DNA of 64,000 bases, from positions 25,873-89,872 of the forward strand of contig NZ_JAFJYC010000003.1 in the NCBI RefSeq assembly GCF_018777395.1, given 5' to 3'. The position numbers and the translations under genes are program-made. Source of the stretch: Candidatus Sodalis endolongispinus. Its GTDB lineage: Bacteria; Pseudomonadota; Gammaproteobacteria; Enterobacterales; Enterobacteriaceae. Shown piece after piece: positions 50,581-61,410 of this stretch; the first letter of the stretch is position 1, and each line of letters begins with the position of its first letter. The notes beneath the pieces were generated by a model, which was given only the letters and a program-made list of their open reading frames with translations, made no database searches and had not been told where the DNA came from.

Positions 50581-51027
50581 TTACCTAGCGCGGGAGAGGC
50601 GGCGCCTTGACAGCGTCGTCGTTGTCCGTACGACCTGGTCTGAATACCTGCCGTCAACGGTGGCGTCAGCAACATCGTACAGGGCGGCCCCAGCAGCAGC
50701 GCGCGGCGCACAAAGGCCGCCATGTCCCTCAGCCTCTCTTAATAGCGTCAAGCGCTGCAAACGTTCGCGCGCGGCGCGGGTCACAATCCCCAGCTTGCGA
50801 CACACCCGGCTGACGCTTGCGCCTTGGCGAAGGCGTTCCGCCGCAGGGCCGTCTACGGCGATCATTTCCAGCTTTTCCCGTGCTTCAACGCTTAAGCCGC
50901 CAATCCCGCCGTAAATGCGTGAAAGGGTATCGCAGGCTTCACCGCGCCGAAGACGCTGTGCGGCTGGGCCCATTATCGCCTTCATTTCAAGCATACGATG
51001 CTCCTCGGCATTTAAGCCATGTTCCAT
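50581..51027 (-). CDS. Protein with two tandem helix-rich repeats, unknown
   Basis: 148 residues from MEHGLNAEEHRMLEMKAIMG. Two copies of a ~40-residue unit are evident. The first runs over residues 6-45 (LEMKAIMGPAAQRLRRGEAC, then DTLSRIYGGI). The second runs over 46-88 (LEMIAVDGPAAERLRQGASV, then SRVCRKLGIV). The second half of each unit resembles a helix-turn-helix. The last 45 residues (ALYDVADATVDGRYSDQVVR onward) look less conserved and may be a wrong-frame tail. I do not recognise the family. A DNA-binding role is only a guess. Confidence 0.5.
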   Translation of the reverse strand: MEHGLNAEEHRMLEMKAIMGPAAQRLRRGEACDTLSRIYGGIGGLSVEAREKLEMIAVDGPAAERLRQGASVSRVCRKLGIVTRAARERLQRLTLLREAEGHGGLCAPRAAAGAALYDVADATVDGRYSDQVVRTTTTLSRRRLSRAR

Positions 51028-51473
51028 CGCCAGGCGGAAGCAGTCTTTTGGGTGTCTCGTTCTAAGGCGGGGGTAAATGTAACGGTTAATTCAACGGTGA
51101 CGTCGCGCGCCTGTATCCTGATTCGGCTGCGGGGAAATCGGGTTGGTACCGGGACTTTCGGCTGGTCTGATGGCCCTTATCCGATCAACCAGCCATTGGG
51201 GAGGATGGTTTTGTACTGCTGCAGGTTGATACGCGATGCCAGCAGGCACGGCCGTGTGTGTCAGGGACGCTATAGGCATAGTTATCTTCCGTCTGAGGTA
51301 AGGAACGCATCAGGATAGCGAAGGGGCGCATGAAAAAAAATGAAGAAAATGGCTTTCAGCGGGCAGGGCGTTAGCTGGCGCAGACGGAGTGTCTGGACCG
51401 GTTTTTCCGGGCCAAAATGGTTTCCGTTAACGAGAGTGCCGGGCTGATAGGGAGAGGGAATTTGCCTGCCACA
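51028..51473. other. Intergenic, nothing recognised
   Basis: No gene recognised. A GC-rich piece at 51090-51280 has an open frame on the minus strand (with YQPAAVQNHPPQWLVDRIRA) that could be part of a lost gene, but it is too short to identify. Confidence 0.35.
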
Positions 51474-52343
51474 TCAGACAGCAGGCGCAGCAATAGCATT
51501 AAGCTTGGCAAGCGCATCCGCGGGGAGCGTAAGCTGGAGGCTCGCCATATTTTCCCGTAAGTGGTGGGGAGATGAGGTGCCAGGAATGAGCAGAATATTC
51601 GGCGCGCGCTGCAGCAACCAGGCCAGCGCAACCTGCATCGGCGTGGCGTCCAGCGACTGTGCCACTGCATTAAGCTGGGTCGATTGCAGCGGGCTGAAAC
51701 CGCCGAGGGGAAAGAAAGGTACCCAGGCAATTCCCTGAGCGGCCAGGGAGTCAATCCATGCGTCATTATTTCGGTTCGCGACGTTGTACATGTTCTGCAC
51801 GCAAGCAATAGGGGTCATTTCCTGCGCCTCGGCGATTTGTTGCGCCGTAACGTTACTCAGGTCAATATGACGGAGTAGGCCGCGCTCTTTTAGCGCAATC
51901 AGCGCCTCCAGCGGCTCAGCGATGGATCCTTCGGCCGGCTGCATCGGATCGATCATACTGCGCATATTCACCACCTCCAGCACCTAAAGGCCTAAATGAC
52001 GCAGGTTGTCCTCCACCGCGCGTGTTATCTCAGCGCCGCTCATGGCGGATAACCAGTTGGCTTGCGCATCTCGCTTCGCGCCGACCTTGGTGACAATGCA
52101 TAGATCGTCAGGGTAAGGATATAACGCTTTTTTAATCAGCTGGTTAGTGATGTGCGGCCCGTAAAAGTCGCTGGTATCAATATGCCGCACGCCCGCTCTA
52201 ATGGCATCGCGCAGCACCTGAAGGGCTGTTGCTTCATCGGCGGGTGGACCATAAACCCCGGGACCGGACAATTGCATTGCGCCGTAACCCATGCGGCTAA
52301 TTTGACGGTCGCCCAAGCGATAGGTGAGAGCGGATTCTAACAT
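51474..52343 (-). pseudogene. Aldo/keto reductase, one nonsense codon
   Basis: 290 codons in one frame. MLESALTYRLGDRQISRMGY and GYGAMQLSGPGVYGPPADEA open the barrel, with IDTSDFYGPHITNQLIKKAL (catalytic Asp and Tyr) and LCIVTKVGAKRDAQANWLSA (catalytic Lys). A TAG at 51984-51986 follows NLRHLGL, where Glu or Asp is expected before VLEVVNMRSM. The cofactor end keeps LLIPGTSSPHHLRENMAS. The family reduces aldehydes and ketones with NADPH. It is divergent from a LysR gene, which likely controlled it. Substrate unknown. Confidence 0.84.
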
Positions 52344-52440
52344 GGCATACCTCCTGAAATAGTGACCGGAGGATTGTAACGTTACCTTAACTGTGCGACT
52401 ATCCAGCTAAATAGTGACAGGCTGTACGAGGTGGCGGACA

Positions 52441-53326
52441 ATGCGGCTCGATTTAGGACTGCTTCACGCGGTGGCGGCGGTGGCCAAAGCGGGAGGATTT
52501 CGCGAAGCCGCGCGCGTCACGGGCAGCAATGCCTCACGGCTCAGCGATGCGGTGCGGCGGGCAGAGCAACAGCTGGGCGTCCGCCTGTTTCACCGCAATA
52601 CGCGCACGGTGGTGTTAACCGAGGTGGGCAGGACATTGATGGATCGCTTGTTGCCGGCCATGAGCGAAGTCGATGCGGCGCTTGACGACCTCAATCGCTA
52701 CCGCGATACCCCTACCGGCACGTTGCGGCTGTACGTCCCGGTCAGTGCGACACGGTTGGTGCTACCCTCAATTCTCCCGGCCTTCCTGGCGCGCTACCCG
52801 GACATTCAGGTAGATATCGTCGCGGAAAGCAACGTCCAGGACGTGTTTCGCGATGGTCGCGATGCCGGCATCCGTTATGACGAATGCCTCGAGCAGGATA
52901 TGGTGGCGTTGCCGATAGGACCGCGCCAGCAGCGCTTCGCCGTGGCCGCCGCGCCGGCCTATCTCGACAAGTATGGCCGGCTCATGCATCACCGCTGTAT
53001 TCGCGTGGCGGTATGCCACCGGCGTAACCCCGGAATGGGAATTTGAGCGCGGCTACGAAACCGTACGTCTTAACGTTAACGGATCGCTGGTGCTCAGTAT
53101 TGGCAGCGCGATGGACCTGGCGGTAGCGACGGCGATAGCGGGTGGCGGTATTGTCTATCTTTTTGAAGAGTGGCTTAAACCTGCGATTGACAGCGGTGAG
53201 CTGGAGGGCATCTTACCCTCGTGGTGGCTGCCTTTTACCGGTCCCTATCTTTATTATTCCAACCGGCGCCTCATCCAGGCACCGCTCAAGGCGTTCATCG
53301 ATTTCGTCCGCAACGGGGAAAGTTAA
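52441..53326 (+). pseudogene. LysR family regulator, frameshifted
   Basis: Starts MRLDLGLLHAVAAVAKAGGF at 52441, with helix-turn-helix REAARVTGSNASRLSDAVRR and AEQQLGVRLFHRNTRTVVLT. The effector domain continues LRLYVPVSATRLVLPSILPA to AAAPAYLDKYGR. Near 52980-53015 a few residues are missing and one extra base shifts the frame. The end (ATGVTPEWEFERGYETVRLN, GGIVYLFEEWLKPAIDSGEL) is in another frame. About 295 residues originally. Divergent from the aldo/keto reductase 98 bases away, its likely target. Confidence 0.84.
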
Positions 53327-53439
53327 ACGCTTTCACTCTATTGGCGGGATGACGGTGATGCGTAGAGCGAGAGATTCAACCTTCTATTCCATCACGGCGG
53401 CACCATCGTGCTACTGACCAAGGCTGACAGCGAGTTCCC

Positions 53440-53919
53440 TGATAAGACCACTTGGCTATCGTCTTCGGACGCTCATGCCAGGACGTCAGCGAGGCCGATG
53501 CGCTTGAAGTGGTGTCCCCTACACAAATGGCAACGACTTCAACGCCCGCACGCTGCAAAATGTGACCTCGCAATTTATGGCTGGGAGCACTTCGGTCGGT
53601 TTTGCCACGCTTGGTCCCTGGTTGGTCCCGCGGGACACGATAGCTGACTCGAATGCGCTGCGCGCGCAGACCCGGGTGAACGGCGCTCTGCGCCAGAACG
53701 GCAATACACGGGATATGATTGTTACTTGCCGACAGCTTATCCGTTAGGTTTCGCGTCTTATGACCTTTAAACCCGGTGATATTATGTTTACCGGAACACC
53801 CCTTGGGGTCATCTGGGTCAGAAGACACGGTGTGAAGTGCGACAGTGGCTGAAGGCCGGAGATTAGGTGCTCTCGTCAATCGAAGGGCTGGGGGATCGAC
53901 AGGTTTCTCTTCTCTGATA
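53440..53919 (+). pseudogene. Fumarylacetoacetate hydrolase family remnant
   Basis: Pieces in more than one frame spell the FAH domain: LAIVFGRSCQDVSEADALEV, then NGNDFNARTLQNVTSQFMAG, then GFATLGPWLVPRDTIADSNA and LRAQTRVNGALRQNGNTRDM. A TAG interrupts after CRQLIR, and FKPGDIMFTGTPLGV and IEGLGDRQVSLL end it at TGA 53917-53919. These motifs include metal-binding and active-site regions of 2-hydroxyhepta-2,4-diene-1,7-dioate isomerase-like enzymes. The first third of the gene cannot be traced. It is followed by a lactonase gene 22 bases away, so the two were probably co-transcribed. Confidence 0.72.
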
Positions 53920-53941
53920 CGTTGCTACGATAGGAGGAGTG

Positions 53942-54724
53942 ATGAGCGACAACGTGTACATCGAAAAAATGTATATCCTGGACGGTGGTCAGGCCCAGGT
54001 CGATGACGCTTCCCGTTATTCGCCAGGGATTGATATGGGTGTACCCATGGTGCTGAGCTGCAACACGTATCTTATTCGCCACCGTGACCAATGGCTGTTG
54101 TGGGATACCGGCACCCAGGATGATCTGATTGCGGTGCCCGAGGGGCGGGTTATAGCGCATGGCATTCTCGGTACGGTACGTAAAACGATCGCCGCCCAAC
54201 TTGCCGAAATCGGCGTCGCTCCACAAGATATCGGCACGTTGGTCCTTTCTCATGCGCATTATGATAATGCCGGCAATTGCCGTTTATTCCCGTGCGCGCG
54301 GTGGATAGCGTAACAGTCTGAATATGACGCCATGTTCGGCGCCGATCATGCCCAGTTCGGCTACCGCCCGGAATTGTACGCCACGCTGCTGGATAATCCG
54401 CGTGTAATGGTGGAAGGGGATTACGATATCTTCGGTGATGTGGCGGTGCGCCTGATAGCTACCCCGGGCCATACGCCGGGGCATTGTTCGCTGTTTATCC
54501 GCATGCCACGTTCCGGCCTGGTGGTCCTGAGCGGTGATATGGCGCACAATCGGTTCAACTTCCACTGCCGGTGCGTCCCATCGCTGAATGCTGATGAGGC
54601 GGCGACGCGAGCATCGATGGAAAAAATGGCGCGGCTGCAACGGGCAACGCAGGCCAAAATGTGGTTTAACCATGATACTGAGCAAAGCGCCACCTTACCT
54701 CACGCGCCGCGCTGGTTAGCCTGA
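53942..54724 (+). pseudogene. AHL-lactonase-like metallo-beta-lactamase, one nonsense codon
   Basis: Starts MSDNVYIEKMYILDGGQAQV after a TAGGAGGAG ribosome site. It is of the AiiA/AttM N-acyl-homoserine lactonase family, with CNTYLIRHRDQWLLWDTGTQ, the zinc motif VLSHAHYDNAGNCRLFP, and later ATPGHTPGHCSLFIR and VVLSGDMAHNRFNFHCR. The zinc motif is HxHxDN where the family has HxHxDH, so one metal ligand is gone. A TAA at 54311-54313 follows CARWIA, and the frame continues QSEYDAMFGADHAQFGYRPE to the end. Whole length about 260 residues. It would open acyl-homoserine lactone or a related lactone. Confidence 0.82.
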
Positions 54725-54735
54725 CTCGCCTTGTT

Positions 54736-55656
54736 TCATCCCTCAGTCGGCCATGCGGGCGGCAACGCTCCGGCTTGAGTCGAGCGCGCATCACGTTTTG
54801 GCGACAGGCCAAACATGCGCCGATACTCCCGGCTGAACTGAGACGGGCTTTCATAACCGTTGGCATAGGCGGCGGTTTCCACATTCTTGCGCTCCGATAC
54901 CAACAAACGCCGACCTTCGAGCAGACGAAGTTGCTTTTGATATTGTAGAGGACTCATTGCCGTCACGGCTTTGAACTGGCGATGGAATGTGGACAGGCTC
55001 ATGCCGGCGGCGTCAGCCAGAGATTCAATGCGAATGGGTTCTGCGAAACGGGCACGTAATTGCTGAATTGCTCGAATGACCCGCTCAAGATGGCCTCGCT
55101 CAAGCGTCATATTTAGGATATGGCCGCCGTGAGGGCCGGTCAGCAGCCAATAATACAGCTCGCTCAGCGCCATCGGCGCCAGCAGCGTGATAGCCTACGG
55201 CGTCTCCAAAAGCTGTACCAGACGTAAAATGCATTGCGCCAGAGGCCCGCTATCGATAGCGGTAACAATTGCCCCGGACGTATTGGCACCCGCCTTCACA
55301 CTAGACGGCAAAGCGCTAAGGCTTTTCAGCGTCGCCTTCAACCGGTAGGGATCCAACGCAATAATAATGCCCAGGAAAGGCTTATCGGCACTGGCCTGCA
55401 CCACACGCCCCACGGAAGGCATTTCCACATTGACCAACAACGCCCTACCCGCACCATAACGGTAGCGTTGGGAGCCGAAACTGGTCCATTTATCCCCCTG
55501 TGCGACGACACATAAAGCCGGTTTGGCTAGTAAATGTGACGGCGGTTTTTCCTGATCGGCCCGCACCAGGATCACACTGTCAATATCCGTCAGGTACTGG
55601 CTTTCTCCCGTTAAGCCATCGGTAATACGCTCAAGGGTACGAGCAAGTTCTGACAT
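54736..55656 (-). pseudogene. AraC family regulator (AraC_N domain), one nonsense codon
   Basis: 307 codons in one frame from MSELARTLERITDGLTGESQ at 55656. The N-terminal domain (KPALCVVAQGDKWTSFGSQR, LLVNVEMPSVGRVVQASADK) is the AraC_N type found with YqhC-like regulators of aldehyde reductases. TAG at 55195-55197 follows LVQLLETP; Gln is likely. The C-terminal double helix-turn-helix is clear: RIESLADAAGMSLSTFHRQF and VETAAYANGYESPSQFSREY. It is divergent from the SDR gene, its probable target. Confidence 0.83.
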
Positions 55657-55788
55657 TTCACTCACTCCGACTGATGTGCGGCGCCGCACCGGCGCGTGAC
55701 AGGAATAGGCAAGAAACAGGCATATATTAATCTGTGAAAGGGCAACTGAATACCGAAAAATACCTTTTTCTGCCGAGAGGACAACAAT

Positions 55789-56553
55789 ATGCCAACGCCA
55801 CATTCCAAAATCGCCATCATTACCGGAGGAAGCCTCGGTCTGGGCCGCAATACGGCCTTGAACCTCGCTAAACGCGGAGTCGATATTATTTTTACCTATC
55901 ATTCTCACCACGCTGAGGCGAAGGCGGTGCAAGCACTTATCGAACAAGCCGGGGTGCGCGCTATCGCCTTAGCGCTGGACACCGGCGACACGGGGACGTT
56001 TGCGGCGTTTGTGGAACGGGTCAAAGACGCGCTGGTAACATTGCAAGCGACGCATATCGACTATCTGGTGAATAACGCGGGCATTTCACATCATAACAGC
56101 ATTACTCTGACGACCGAAGACGAGTTGGATGCCCTCTATCGGGTACATGTCAAAGGGGTATTTTTTCTAACGCAGCACTTGTTGCCCCTGATCCGTGACG
56201 GCGGAAGCGTGGTGAATATTTCATCAGGGCTGACCCGCGTTATTTATCCCGGTAGTTGCGCCTACGGGGCCATGAATGGGGCGGTGGAGATTTTCACACG
56301 CTATCTGGCCAAAGAACTCGGACCGCGGCGGATCCGCGTCAATGTGGTAGCACCAGGATCGATCCAAACCGATTTCAGCGGCGGTATGGTGCGCGACAAC
56401 CCCGCCATCAATAAGGCGGTTTCGGACATGACGGCGTTGGGGCGGCCTGGTCTGCCCGATGATATTGGACCGATGATCGCAAGCCTGCTGTCTGAGGAAA
56501 ACCGTTGGGTGAATGCGCAACGTATTGAGGTGTCGGGCGGCATGGCAATTTAA
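55789..56553 (+). CDS. Short-chain dehydrogenase lacking the catalytic lysine
   Basis: 254 residues in an uninterrupted frame. Cofactor motif IITGGSLGLGRNTALNLAKR (TGxxxGxG), structural NNAG (DYLVNNAGISHHNSITL), and the serine region SVVNISSGLTRVIYPGSC. The tyrosine motif reads AYGAMNGAVEIFTRYLAKEL: YxxxN instead of YxxxK. The lysine that lowers the tyrosine pKa and holds the ribose is replaced by Asn (AAT). Such proteins usually lose oxidoreductase activity, so this is a candidate silent pseudogene. Divergent from the broken AraC gene. Confidence 0.85.
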   Translation: MPTPHSKIAIITGGSLGLGRNTALNLAKRGVDIIFTYHSHHAEAKAVQALIEQAGVRAIALALDTGDTGTFAAFVERVKDALVTLQATHIDYLVNNAGISHHNSITLTTEDELDALYRVHVKGVFFLTQHLLPLIRDGGSVVNISSGLTRVIYPGSCAYGAMNGAVEIFTRYLAKELGPRRIRVNVVAPGSIQTDFSGGMVRDNPAINKAVSDMTALGRPGLPDDIGPMIASLLSEENRWVNAQRIEVSGGMAI

Positions 56554-56597
56554 GTTTGTCCGCGGCGCCGGGCGCGTCTGCCAGGCGCGCAGCCGGG

Positions 56598-58010
<1,413 letters not shown>

Positions 58011-58074
58011 TGATTTATCCCCCTGAAACACCAGACAGTAGCTGTATCTCCAGATAAGAGATAGGCTTGAATAT

Positions 58075-58469
58075 ATGTCTAACACTAACGCCAATTTTGA
58101 TATGACCGGGATCCTGTTAGGTCAAGAAGTCCGTAAACGTAAAACTCCTCAGGAAAAAATGGCCATTATTCAGCAGAGGATGGAGCCCGGCATGAATGTC
58201 TCCCATCTCGCACGACTGCACGGTATCCAGCCCAGCCTGCTGTTTAAGTGGAAAAAGCAATATCAGGAAGGAAGCCTCACCGCCGTGGCTGCCGGGAGGA
58301 CGTTGTTCCTGCCTCTGAGCTTGCAGCTGCATTGAAGCAGGTCCGGGAGCTCCAGCGCCTTCTGGGTAAGAAGACGATGGAGGTTGAGATCCTAAAAGAA
58401 GCCGTGGAGTACGGCCAGTCACGAAAATGGATAGCGCACGCGCCCTTGTTGCCAAAGGCCGGGGAATAG
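58075..58469 (+). pseudogene. IS2-like transposase OrfA, frameshifted
   Basis: Same protein as in the copy at 15550-15945 up to [11 protein letters not shown], then one base is missing near 58293 and the frame ends at 58335. The remainder ([20 protein letters not shown] to LLPKAGE) is in the other frame. The helix-turn-helix is kept but the zipper part is lost. Confidence 0.9.
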
Positions 58470-59308
58470 CACAGGTCAGCCGCGCCATGAGCGGGTCGCG
58501 TGCGCCGCTGTCACTGCGGATTAAGCGTTCTGCCGACTGGCAGGACAGGCGCTGTAACCGGCGTAATGACGAAGCAGACGCTGAAATACTGTCGGACATC
58601 CTCGACATCATCAGCGATATGCCCAGCTACGGCTATCGGCGGGTGTGGGGCATCCTGTGTAAACAACGTCGCGCAGAGGGACTGACGCCGGTAAATGCGA
58701 AACGACTTTACAGGATCATGTGTGAGCATAACCTGCTGTTATTACATTGAAAACCAGAGCGGCCGAGGCGTGAGCATAAGGGCAGGATCGCGGTGGCAGA
58801 AAGCGATATGCGCTGGTGTTCAGATGGCTTCGAGTTCGGCTGCGACAACGGTGAAAAACTGCGGGTCACGTTCGCACTGGACTGCTGCGACAGAGAGGCC
58901 ATAGACTGGTCTGCGAGCACTGTAGGCTACGACAGTTCGACCGTGCAGGATGTGATGCTGATGTCGGTAGAAAAGCGCTTCGGCGACAGGTTACCCGATA
59001 CAGCGGTGCAGTGGTTGACGGACAACGGTTCAGCGTATACCGCGCATGAAACGCAGAGGTTCGCCAGAGAACTGGATCTGGAGCCCTGCACAACAGCGGT
59101 GAGCAGCCCGCAGAGCAATGGCATGGCCGAACGGTTCGTGAAGACGATGAAGGAAGACTATATCGAGTTCATGCCAAAACCGGATGCGAGAACAGCCCTG
59201 CGAAACCTTGCAGCAGCGTTCACGCATTACAATGAAAACCATCCGCACAGCGCGCTGGGATATCACTCTCCGAGAGAATACCGGCGGCAGCGTGCTTCGT
59301 TAACTTAA
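58427..59308 (+). pseudogene. IS2-like transposase OrfB, same in-frame TGA as the other copy
   Basis: The first part ends MCEHNLLLLH with a TGA at 58748-58750, as in the 15-kb copy. The rest ([19 protein letters not shown] [62 protein letters not shown]) is whole with all DDE residues and keeps [11 protein letters not shown], which the other copy has lost. No full transposase without readthrough. Confidence 0.88.
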
Positions 59309-59348
59309 GATACAAAAGCTGTACGGAGATGGCGGGGCAAGATCACAT

Positions 59349-59451
59349 GATCCCGGTCATATCAAAATTGGCGTTAGTGTTAGACATATATTCAAGCCTA
59401 TCTCTTATCTGGAGATACAGCTACTGTCTGGTGTTTCAGGGGGCTAAATCA
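59349..59451 (-). mobile_element. Left-end fragment of an IS2-like element, inverted
   Basis: 103 bases match the left end of the element (from TGATTTAGCCCCCTG-type terminus at 59451 through the orfA start codons to GGGATC at 59349) on the opposite strand to the adjoining copy. Only 3 bases separate it from the right end of the 58011-59345 copy. It is a scar of a second insertion followed by deletion. Confidence 0.9.
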
Positions 59452-59452
59452 G

Positions 59453-59731
59453 TTACGTTTTTAGATATGCATTTAGCGCTTCACGAATAATAGCACTCAC
59501 ATTTTTCGGATCTGTACCGTTACGTTTGTTCTCCAAGGCGATATCTTCTACCGCGAGTAATAATGACAAAGGCAGCGAAATGGTAGTACGCGCAATCTTT
59601 TCTTCTTGCGGCACTGCGGCTGGTGGTGGAGAATTTTGAGATTCGCCATAAGGACGATCCGCCAAGCGATTTGCCAATGCATCCGCCTCAGCCTCACTCA
59701 CGGTTCTTCTCACGGGTTTTTTCAGCGCCAC
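59453..59731 (-). CDS. ParG-like partition protein (ribbon-helix-helix)
   Basis: 92 residues with a GTG start that shares one base with the parA stop (TAGTG). A flexible polar N-terminus (ADRPYGESQNSPPPAAVPQE) precedes a ribbon-helix-helix-like C-terminus (KIARTTISLPLSLLLAVEDI, VSAIIREALNAYLKT). Small DNA-binding partners directly after a short ParA are the type Ib arrangement (ParF/ParG of TP228). It would bind the centromere site and stimulate ParA. The IS fragment ends two bases after its stop, so the gene just escaped disruption. Confidence 0.72.
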   Translation of the reverse strand: MALKKPVRRTVSEAEADALANRLADRPYGESQNSPPPAAVPQEEKIARTTISLPLSLLLAVEDIALENKRNGTDPKNVSAIIREALNAYLKT

Positions 59732-60369
59732 TAAAATATCTCCTTAAGCAACGCCATAACTTCTGCCTTCGCGTTATCATTAGAAGCCTCCAAAACAGAC
59801 TTCCCTTCCGACATGACATCGCGGTAGATTTTGCGATGGCAGGCAATGGCATTAAGTGGCTTGATACCGGCAAACTCACTGACAAATTCCAGAAACTCCC
59901 GGCGTTCATTACCCCGGATGACCGGATTAGTCGTTGCCATACTCTGATAACTGAATGCTTTCAAATCTGGATTCAAATCACGCATGCTTTCCACCTGCTG
60001 CTTTAGTTCAATCATTGTATCCAGGTCGAGTTGTGAGCATTGGTGTGGCGCTATAATTTGATGGGCGACTGTTCCTCCCGTGATCAGTTCACGACTGTTT
60101 CTGCCGGCTACATCCACAATGACGTGATCATATTTTTGATCGAGGCTCCGCAGGGTTTGAGAAATATTGTCTCTTTTTTCGATAAGCGTCACCGTAGGGA
60201 TAAGTTCAGCCTGCTCCCTCTCGGCATACCATCGTGCTGCCGAACGTTGTACGTCGGCATCCACCAGGCAGACATCATAGCCTTGCATCGCTAATCCAAC
60301 GGCAACATTTATCGCTGTCGTGGTCTTACCCGCCCCGCCCTTATTACAGCCTATGATTGTAATCATCAA
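59731..60369 (-). CDS. parA: ParA-type partition ATPase (type Ib)
   Basis: 212 residues, intact, the size of ParF-like ATPases without an N-terminal DNA-binding domain. Deviant Walker A IGCNKGGAGKTTTAINVAVG, Walker A' region DVCLVDADVQRSAARWYAER, and Walker B YDHVIVDVAGRNSRELITGG. Its signature C-terminus (YRDVMSEGKSVLEASNDNAK) is typical of plasmid ParA. It spreads on the nucleoid and moves plasmid copies apart. Lies upstream of the parG-like gene in one unit and near repA, on the same strand. Confidence 0.9.
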   Translation of the reverse strand: MMITIIGCNKGGAGKTTTAINVAVGLAMQGYDVCLVDADVQRSAARWYAEREQAELIPTVTLIEKRDNISQTLRSLDQKYDHVIVDVAGRNSRELITGGTVAHQIIAPHQCSQLDLDTMIELKQQVESMRDLNPDLKAFSYQSMATTNPVIRGNERREFLEFVSEFAGIKPLNAIACHRKIYRDVMSEGKSVLEASNDNAKAEVMALLKEIF

Positions 60370-61080
60370 TGTGTCCCATGTGTTTGTAGTGGCTGAACAG
60401 CTTGATAAGATTATACCTGTGATATTTTAAGTAGCAAGTATTACGTCTCAAGTATGAAGTGTGAATTAATATCTGATAGGATTTCCCTCTACGTTCTTTG
60501 TTGTTAGAAAATTTCAAAAAGTTCAGTACTCTCATCATTGGGTGCGGTATTGCGGATTAGGGTCAGCCACTCCGGCATTTTTGGGCGGTACCGATTTCGC
60601 TACGTCCCCATTGAAAGCCGGACCAGCGAGGCGGGAAAGGGCCCTAACGGGGTCATTTATAATGTCAGAGAGCAAATACGAAAACGGCTCACTCAGTGTG
60701 TAAGGCACCATCGTGATCCTCGCTGTAGGACAATTTTTACTTTAAACCCGTCGGTAAGACCGCGTGGGTGGAGTCAGTCAGAACCAACGGGTTGGGCTCG
60801 GTGGGTTGTTTATCAGGGTGGGGTCAGTCCAACAACAGGCCTGGATCGTCTGTCGTAACGGGGTCGTCCATTGCGAGCAGAATGTAGTTCAAATCTAAAT
60901 GCAATTCACTTAAACACCGATGAAAGCCTCGCAACATCGCTAATTCAGACTGTTGAGACATTTTGGTAACCAAAGCTTCCTCTTTAGGGTGACATTGTCA
61001 CACACCAATATGGCGGTTATCAAACGCCTGGTCTCGCTTCCGTATCGACTTGATACTGTATATTAGAAGGGCGAGCGGCA
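60370..61080. other. Partition/replication spacer, no gene
   Basis: 60370-60540 is the upstream region of parA: AT-rich with direct AGTATTACGTCTCAAGTATG-like near repeats (AAGTATTACGT, CAAGTATGAAG) that may be part of the centromere or operator. 60540-60870 is GC-richer with no recognised coding. 60870-61080 shows nothing. Confidence 0.45.
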
Positions 61081-61098
61081 TTATTGAGTATCCGTAAT

Positions 61099-61400
61099 AA
61101 CCACTAAGGAGAGAGTGAAAATAATCGTAACCACTATAGCAAGTAGCAACCACTGCGGTGAGCACTATCCACTATAGTGAGTCTCGTCATGCGGGTCGGC
61201 ACCTAACTACTGTGATGAGTAGCTAACCTCGGCACCAAGGACAAGCTTTAGAGCTAAACGATGTTAGTATATGCTAACTCAAAGCATAATCAGACTGTTA
61301 TGTATTAGTATCCACTAACCGTGTGAATGATAAAAACCACTATGGAGAGTACTTTTACTCACTACAGCGGATAATTTCTCGTTACAGCGGTTGTCGCCTT
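61099..61400 (-). repeat. Iteron-like repeats downstream of repA
   Basis: Degenerate copies of the upstream iteron in both orientations: AACCACTAAGGAGAGAGT (61099), TAACCACTATAGCAAGTAGC (61129), AACCACTGCGGTGAGCACTA (61148), TCCACTATAGTGAGTCTCG (61168), ACCACTATGGAGAGTACT (61334), ACTCACTACAGCGGATAAT (61354) and TCTCGTTACAGCGGTTGTCG (61376). RepFIB replicons carry Rep-binding repeats on both sides of repA; those after the gene take part in copy control. Approximate units; spacing is less regular than upstream. Confidence 0.75.
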
Positions 61401-61410
61401 CATTGAGGTC

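Larger units (their letters stand above)
58011..59345 (+). mobile_element. IS2-like insertion sequence, complete-length copy
   Basis: 1335 bases from TGATTTATCCCCCTG to GGCGGGGCAAGATCA. Nearly identical to the inverted copy at 14680-16009 apart from a few substitutions, one base lost in orfA and six bases more in orfB. No target duplication: GGAGGTTG on the left, CATGATCC on the right. Its right end abuts an inverted left-end fragment of the same element. Confidence 0.93.

Noticed and set aside
60538..60858. 106-codon open frame between parA and repA
   Set aside because: Arg/Gly-rich low-complexity reading, no motif and no ribosome site. It lies between replication and partition functions, where non-coding control sequence is expected.
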